Below, piece by piece: positions 58,925 through 64,000 of a stretch of 64,000 nt of DNA. The notes beneath the pieces were generated by a model that was given only the letters and a program-made list of their open reading frames with translations, was not told the origin of the DNA and made no database searches. Source of the stretch: Bacillus dicomae (GTDB taxonomy: Bacteria; Bacillota; Bacilli; Bacillales; Bacillaceae_G); contig NZ_VHIV01000001.1 in assembly GCF_006494425.1 (NCBI RefSeq), positions 248,001-312,000 of the forward strand, read 5' to 3'. A program made the translations under genes and the position numbers. Each line of letters opens with the position of its first letter. Positions within the stretch are counted from its first letter, which is position 1.

Positions 58925-59800
58925 ATGTTGAAACGGTTTAAGTTTTATTTGATTAGCGGTATTGTGCTTATTTTGCTTATCGTATGTAACTTCGTTGATA
59001 AGCCAATTGCAAAGGTTGGAGAAGTGAAAGATACTGTTATGATGAAGCTGAATACGAAAGAGAGTATGGCGCAGATTGATGGTCAGACGATTTATTTTAA
59101 GAGAATTGGTGAGGGGAAACCGCCTTTACTTATGCTGCACGGTTTTGGTGGTTCTTCTGATGGGTTTAGTGATATTTATCCGGAACTGGCGCGAGATCAT
59201 ACGATTATTGCGGTTGATATTTTAGGGTTTGGACGTTCTTCTAAGCCAGTTGATTTTCAGTATTCATTTCCTGCGCAAGTGAATTTATATTATAAGTTAA
59301 TGAAGAAGCTCGGATACGATCGGTTTGCGGTGCTCGGTCATTCAATGGGCGGAGAGATGTCCCTCAATTTAGCGTATTTATATCCGGATGCAGTAACGCA
59401 TCTCATTTTGGCAGATTCTACAGGGATTGAGTCTTTCCAGCAAAAAGAAAGTTATGAAGTGCCGCCGTTATCGACAGACTTACAAACGGTAACAGAGATT
59501 ACGGATTATAATAAAAATGAAGTGAAAAATAGTCGCGACGATAAAGAGCACTATGATCAGCTGACGAAAATGAGAGAGCGCCGCATTGCGATGGAAGCCG
59601 ATAAAATTAAGGTGCCGACTTTAATTATATGGGGACGACACGATAAGAGTGTTTCTTGGAAAAATGGTGAACTGTATCATCAGCTATTTACGAATAGTAC
59701 GTTCCATATTATTGAAAAAGGATACCACGCACCGTTTCGCCAGGAACCAATCGAGTTTATGGAGTATGTACAAGCGTTCTTCGCGAAGAATCCGCAATAA
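58925..59800 (+). CDS. Membrane-anchored alpha/beta hydrolase
   Basis: 291 residues. An N-terminal membrane anchor (about 7-25, FYLISGIVLILLIVCNFV), then an alpha/beta fold: oxyanion LLMLHGFGGSSDG, nucleophile GHSMGG (serine near 137), acid in IIWGRHDKSV and histidine in EKGYHAPFRQ. The outside-facing position suggests a substrate at the envelope. Expression is probably inducible through the two palindromes. GAAAGGAG precedes the ATG. Confidence 0.87.
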   Translation: MLKRFKFYLISGIVLILLIVCNFVDKPIAKVGEVKDTVMMKLNTKESMAQIDGQTIYFKRIGEGKPPLLMLHGFGGSSDGFSDIYPELARDHTIIAVDILGFGRSSKPVDFQYSFPAQVNLYYKLMKKLGYDRFAVLGHSMGGEMSLNLAYLYPDAVTHLILADSTGIESFQQKESYEVPPLSTDLQTVTEITDYNKNEVKNSRDDKEHYDQLTKMRERRIAMEADKIKVPTLIIWGRHDKSVSWKNGELYHQLFTNSTFHIIEKGYHAPFRQEPIEFMEYVQAFFAKNPQ

Positions 59801-59877
59801 AATTTTAAGCATAAATCCACTTCTTTCCTCATACAGTGAAACTAATAAGGCTTGTCTAAGGAAAGGAATGAAGTTGA

Positions 59878-60078
59878 GTGGAAACTTTACCATGGTGGGT
59901 GTATCTTGTAATTGTTGGAATCGTATTAAGTGGCTACATGGTTTTATATACTTCAAAAAAAGAGCAAGAGATGGATAATGAGTTTATCGAAAAAGAAGGC
60001 GAAGTGTATATGAAGCGTTTAGCAGAAGAGCGAGAGAAACGTAATCAGGATAGTGATAAAGATTCTGTATTGCTTTAA
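59878..60078 (+). CDS. yhaL: YhaL-family sporulation protein
   Basis: 66 residues: a short hydrophobic helix (PWWVYLVIVGIVLSGYMVLY) followed by a charged coiled tail (EKEGEVYMKRLAEEREKRNQ). This is the YhaL pattern; in B. subtilis yhaL is near yhaM as well. GTG start with AAAGGAATG upstream. Role in sporulation is known only by name. Confidence 0.8.
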   Translation: METLPWWVYLVIVGIVLSGYMVLYTSKKEQEMDNEFIEKEGEVYMKRLAEEREKRNQDSDKDSVLL

Positions 60079-60092
60079 TAGAAATTTTGAAA

Positions 60093-60140
60093 TGCTACCA
60101 CCTAGTAGAACTTTACATATAGGTGGTAGCATTTTTTCTT
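60093..60140 (+). terminator. Terminator of yhaL
   Basis: AATGCTACCACCTA and TAGGTGGTAGCATT, 14-bp perfect arms, followed by T-run. Confidence 0.88.
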
Positions 60141-60249
60141 TTTTGGAAGCATGTATACGGAATTCATCATGAACTTTTATTGATGGTATTTATATATATG
60201 TTTCCTCATAAGAATGGAACTAGCGTAGTAATTACTGGGGGGATTAACA

Positions 60250-61101
60250 ATGCATAGGGATGAAACTTCATTACATCCGGATACAGGTGTTACATCTGTA
60301 ATGTTTGTTGAGCGTTCATTAAATGAAATTCGTTTTTGGTCTAGAATCATGAAGGAGCATTCTCTTTTTCTTCGCTTGGGATTTAGATGCGAGGATACGC
60401 AACTAATCGAAGAGGCGAATCAATTTTATCGATTGTTTGAACATATCGAACAAATAGCGCATTCCTATACAAATGAAACAGATCCTGAGCAAATCAAAAG
60501 ATTTAATGCAGAAGTACAACAAGCCGCAACTAATATTTGGGGATTTAAACGAAAAATTTTAGGATTGATTCTCACATGTAAATTGCCAGGACAAAATAAC
60601 TTTCCACTGTTAGTTGACCATACAAGTAGGGAAGCTGATTATTTTAGAAAACGTTTAATGGAATTAAATGAAGGGAAATTAGATGCTCTTCCTGATGCTA
60701 TTATTAAAGAAAATGTTTTCTTTCTAAGGATTATGGCAGACCATGCTAAATTTATTGGTCATCTTCTTGATCCATCAGAAAGAAAGCTTGTAGATACAGC
60801 TCGGAATTTTAGCAATGATTTTGATGAATTGATGTATCAAGCAATTGACTTAGAATCAATGAAACCACAATCCCAAACAGTCCCTCTTTTAGATCAATTT
60901 TTAGATCAAAATCGTGTATCGGTTGCATCTCTTCGGGACTTTAAGAAAACGGCACGTGATTTAATTGAGCAATGTAAAATAAAGAGTATCATCCACCCAT
61001 TATTGGCAGACCACGTTTTCCGTGAAGCTGATAGATTTCTTGAAATCATTGATATGTATGATGTTCATCTTACAAATATTCAATCACAACCTAGATATTA
61101 G
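60250..61101 (+). CDS. DUF2935 protein
   Basis: 283 residues, all-helical, with two similar halves. Each half has an F/W-x-x-I-M-x-(E/D)-H motif: RFWSRIMKEHSLFLRLG near 30 and FFLRIMADHAKFIGHLL near 162. Another pair is LLVDHTSREADYF and LLADHVFREADRF. The repeated His/Glu pattern suggests a ferritin-like metal site, as reported for the DUF2935 fold. Function unknown. GGGGGG precedes the ATG. Confidence 0.85.
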   Translation: MHRDETSLHPDTGVTSVMFVERSLNEIRFWSRIMKEHSLFLRLGFRCEDTQLIEEANQFYRLFEHIEQIAHSYTNETDPEQIKRFNAEVQQAATNIWGFKRKILGLILTCKLPGQNNFPLLVDHTSREADYFRKRLMELNEGKLDALPDAIIKENVFFLRIMADHAKFIGHLLDPSERKLVDTARNFSNDFDELMYQAIDLESMKPQSQTVPLLDQFLDQNRVSVASLRDFKKTARDLIEQCKIKSIIHPLLADHVFREADRFLEIIDMYDVHLTNIQSQPRY

Positions 61102-61133
61102 AAGGTAAGGAAAGATACTATTTTTCCTTAAGT

Positions 61134-61170
61134 GGAGAAGTTAACAATGTATTGTTAGCTTCTTTTCTTT
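61134..61170 (+). terminator. Terminator of the DUF2935 gene
   Basis: GAAGTTAACAAT-GT-ATTGTTAGCTTC followed by TTTTC. Confidence 0.75.
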
Positions 61171-61269
61171 TTGGTGGAAAGGTTTGGAAATGAAACTTTA
61201 CGTTATTCTATCTGAAGAACGCTAAGAAGGAATAGCGTATTTTTGTTTATTACAAAAATCGTTGTATGG

Positions 61270-61401
61270 ATGTTAAATAAGTTTGCCGGAGCGAGCATTA
61301 CAATTATAGCTGATGCACCGTATGTAATGAATTTTTTACTCCTCATATTAATGGTTATAGGTGGCATGGGATCTGATAAGTTGAAGAAAATATATAAATA
61401 G
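61270..61401 (+). CDS. Possible small membrane protein, 43 aa
   Basis: MLNKFAGASITIIADAPYVM then a hydrophobic segment NFLLLILMVIGG and a basic tail. No good ribosome site precedes the ATG and the frame stays open upstream without another start, so it may be a gene remnant. Confidence 0.35.
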   Translation: MLNKFAGASITIIADAPYVMNFLLLILMVIGGMGSDKLKKIYK

Positions 61402-61499
61402 AGGAAAGATTTGAAAGAAATCCCCTTACACTAGCTGTTCTTTTCACTTAAATTGTGTACTATAAAGGATAGGATGACATAAAGAAGGGGACATATAGA

Positions 61500-62060
61500 A
61501 TGGAATTTCATGAACAGAAGATTTTGCCGGCAGTGAGGCAAATTAAAGATTTGGAGAAGTTACTACATAGTTCGTATGAATATATCGTTATTTTAGATAT
61601 TCATGTCGGTCAATTGAAGAGTGTTATATCACTTGCGAAGCAATATTGTAAAAAGGTGTTTTTACATGTGGATTTAATTCATGGCTTGCAGAGTGATGGG
61701 CATGCGACGGAGTATTTATGTCAGGAGTTTAGACCGTACGGGTTACTCTCAACAAAGGCGAGCGTAATTATGAAGGCGAAGCAAAAAGGCGTTGTGGCAA
61801 TTCAGCGTATCTTTTTAATCGATTCGAGTGCAATGGAGAAGAGTTGCAATCTTTTAGAAAAGACGAAGCCAGATTATATAGAGGTGCTTCCAGGAGCAAT
61901 GACGGACATTATCGCTGAAGTGAAAGAGCGTACTGGTGTACCGATTTTGGCGGGTGGTTTTATTCGTACAGTTGATGATGTGGAGAAAGCGTTAAATGCT
62001 GGTGCGACAGCAATTACGACATCAAAACGCGAACTATGGAAACATTATCAAAAAAAGTGA
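61500..62060 (+). CDS. glpP: GlpP, glycerol-responsive antiterminator
   Basis: 186 residues, TIM-barrel-like fold: ILPAVRQIKDLEKLL, VILDIHVGQL, VFLHVDLIHGL, YGLLSTKASVIMKAK, DYIEVLPGAM and PILAGGFIRTVDDVEKALNA. In Bacillus, GlpP with glycerol-3-phosphate binds the leader RNA of glp genes, prevents termination and stabilises the message. The leader terminator before glpF is its likely target. AAGAAGGGG precedes the ATG. Confidence 0.94.
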   Translation: MEFHEQKILPAVRQIKDLEKLLHSSYEYIVILDIHVGQLKSVISLAKQYCKKVFLHVDLIHGLQSDGHATEYLCQEFRPYGLLSTKASVIMKAKQKGVVAIQRIFLIDSSAMEKSCNLLEKTKPDYIEVLPGAMTDIIAEVKERTGVPILAGGFIRTVDDVEKALNAGATAITTSKRELWKHYQKK

Positions 62061-62081
62061 CGAAAATGTGAAATAATTCTG

Positions 62082-62110
62082 TTGACACCGCTTTCATTAA
62101 CAGTTAACAT
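62082..62110 (+). promoter_or_regulatory. glpFK promoter with overlapping cre site
   Basis: TTGACA at 62082-62087, with TAACAT 17 bases on (62105-62110). TGACACCGCTTTCA (62083-62096) matches the cre consensus TGWAANCGNTNWCA at 13 of 14 positions and covers the -35, so CcpA should repress in glucose. Confidence 0.7.
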
Positions 62111-62143
62111 TATAGACAAGTTAATAAACGTGACGGAGAAAAG

Positions 62144-62216
62144 TAGAGATCCACATTTCATTGTTTCTATATAAACTTATATAGAAGCGTGCAAAGCTGT
62201 GGGTCTTTTTCTTTTG
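62144..62216 (+). promoter_or_regulatory. GlpP-controlled leader terminator
   Basis: GAGATCCACA (from 62147) pairs with TGTGGGTCTT and is followed by TTTCTTTT, with about 45 bases between the arms including TATATAAAC/TTATATAG-type pairing. An intrinsic terminator in the untranslated leader between promoter and glpF fits antitermination by GlpP. Confidence 0.75.
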
Positions 62217-62288
62217 ACAAAAACGAATGGCCATTCATTTTACCTCTATCACATTTGGAAGCGTTTAAATTGATTGTGGAGGGATACT

Positions 62289-63110
62289 ATGTCAGCATTT
62301 TTAGGAGAGTTAATAGGGACTGCGTTGTTAATCGTACTTGGTGGCGGCGTTTGTGCTGGTGTAAGTTTAAAGAAGTCGTTTGCGAAAGATTCAGGTTGGA
62401 TTGTCATTACAATGGGCTGGGGCTTAGCAGTAGCGGTTGCAGCATATGCGGTTGGATCAATTAGTGGGGCACATTTGAATCCGGCTTTAACGATAGGACT
62501 AGCATTTAAGGGAGCGTTCCCATGGAGTGACGTACCTGGTTATATCGCAGCACAAATGATTGGGGCAATTATCGGGGCAGTTATCGTATATTTACATTAC
62601 TTACCACACTGGAAAGAAACAGAAGATCCAGGAACAAAGTTAGGTGTATTTGCAACAGGTCCAGCAATTCCGAACACATTTGCAAACCTTTTAAGTGAAA
62701 TGATTGGAACATTCGTTTTAGTATTTGGTATATTAGCAATTGGAGCAAATAAATTTGCAGATGGATTAAATCCATTTATCGTAGGTTTCTTAATCGTAAG
62801 TATTGGTTTATCATTAGGTGGAACAACAGGATACGCAATCAACCCGGCTCGTGATTTAGGTCCGCGTATTGCACACTTCTTCCTTCCGATTGCAGGAAAG
62901 GGCGGTTCAAACTGGAAGTATGCATGGATTCCAGTAGTTGGTCCAATTTTAGGTGGATCACTTGCAGGTTTATTCCATCAAGTTGTATTTGAAGGAAAAC
63001 AAAACTCAGCACTTATTTATGTAATTATCGCAACTGTGATTGTACTAGCAATCTCTTATATGACAAGTAAAAAAAGTGGAAGCACTACAAATAGTAGAAA
63101 AGTAGCATAG
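62289..63110 (+). CDS. glpF: GlpF, glycerol uptake facilitator
   Basis: 273 residues, aquaglyceroporin. Both pore motifs are present: GAHLNPALTIG (about 65) and GYAINPARDLGPR (about 195), the Asp after the second NPA marking a glycerol-permeable channel. Six membrane helices. Lets glycerol diffuse in, to be trapped by GlpK. GGAGGG favours this ATG. Confidence 0.96.
   Translation: MSAFLGELIGTALLIVLGGGVCAGVSLKKSFAKDSGWIVITMGWGLAVAVAAYAVGSISGAHLNPALTIGLAFKGAFPWSDVPGYIAAQMIGAIIGAVIVYLHYLPHWKETEDPGTKLGVFATGPAIPNTFANLLSEMIGTFVLVFGILAIGANKFADGLNPFIVGFLIVSIGLSLGGTTGYAINPARDLGPRIAHFFLPIAGKGGSNWKYAWIPVVGPILGGSLAGLFHQVVFEGKQNSALIYVIIATVIVLAISYMTSKKSGSTTNSRKVA

Positions 63111-64000
<890 letters not shown>

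Overview
The window is a Bacillus cereus group chromosome segment (B. cereus, thuringiensis or anthracis type). The evidence is AT-rich DNA, strong AGGAGG-type ribosome sites, at least five bcr1-type repeats specific to this group, the characteristic rsbV-rsbW-sigB-orf4-rsbY / rsbM-rsbK stress locus, YjcZ spore peptides, a PlcR-family regulator and a Rap-Phr pair. No rRNA, tRNA or CRISPR array was seen.

Layout. 0-7 kb: VanZ-like and DUF2306 membrane proteins, then a dihydroxyacetone module in which a DhaK-like co-activator (DhaQ) and a TetR-type activator (DhaS) face a fused DhaK-DhaL kinase. 7-15 kb: an accessory stretch with a miniaturised IS3-family element inserted in a terminator, a WXG100/DUF4176 type VII secretion cassette, an HD-GYP protein, a YjcZ peptide, a small secreted protein containing CSIPYEY (the heptapeptide I recall as PapRa7), and about 2 kb of mostly decayed DNA. 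15-26 kb: an SLH-anchored transglutaminase-like protein, PadR-DUF2812 under two tandem operators, an ECF sigma/anti-sigma pair, a VaFE adhesin remnant, a BceAB-type exporter behind a BceR-like operator, a hydrolase, and a second YjcZ. 26-38 kb: the SigB stress island. Stress genes sit either side of the sigB operon, its phosphatase RsbY, and the RsbK hybrid kinase with its methyltransferase RsbM. Six sites fit the SigB promoter GTTTAA-N13-GGGTAT. 38-47 kb: a two-component system joined to a lantibiotic-immunity type ABC transporter, an MDR-family oxidoreductase and small proteins. 47-57 kb: YhzD, YhaO-YhaN-YhaM nuclease genes, a PlcR-like regulator beside a frameshifted lipoprotein, and two ring-cleaving dioxygenases near an MhqR-type operator. 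57-64 kb: Rap with a Phr precursor holding repeated signal units, a hydrolase behind two palindromes, YhaL, DUF2935, and glpP-glpF-glpK, cut off by the window end.

How it works together. The best-understood circuit is general stress: RsbK signals to the PP2C phosphatase RsbY, which would free RsbV to bind RsbW and release SigB. SigB then drives its own operon and the flanking small stress proteins. Two carbon modules (dihydroxyacetone and glycerol) carry CcpA-like cre sites. Several operators lie beside genes whose regulators are not in the window. Functions come from motif recognition by eye. No search or folding program was run.
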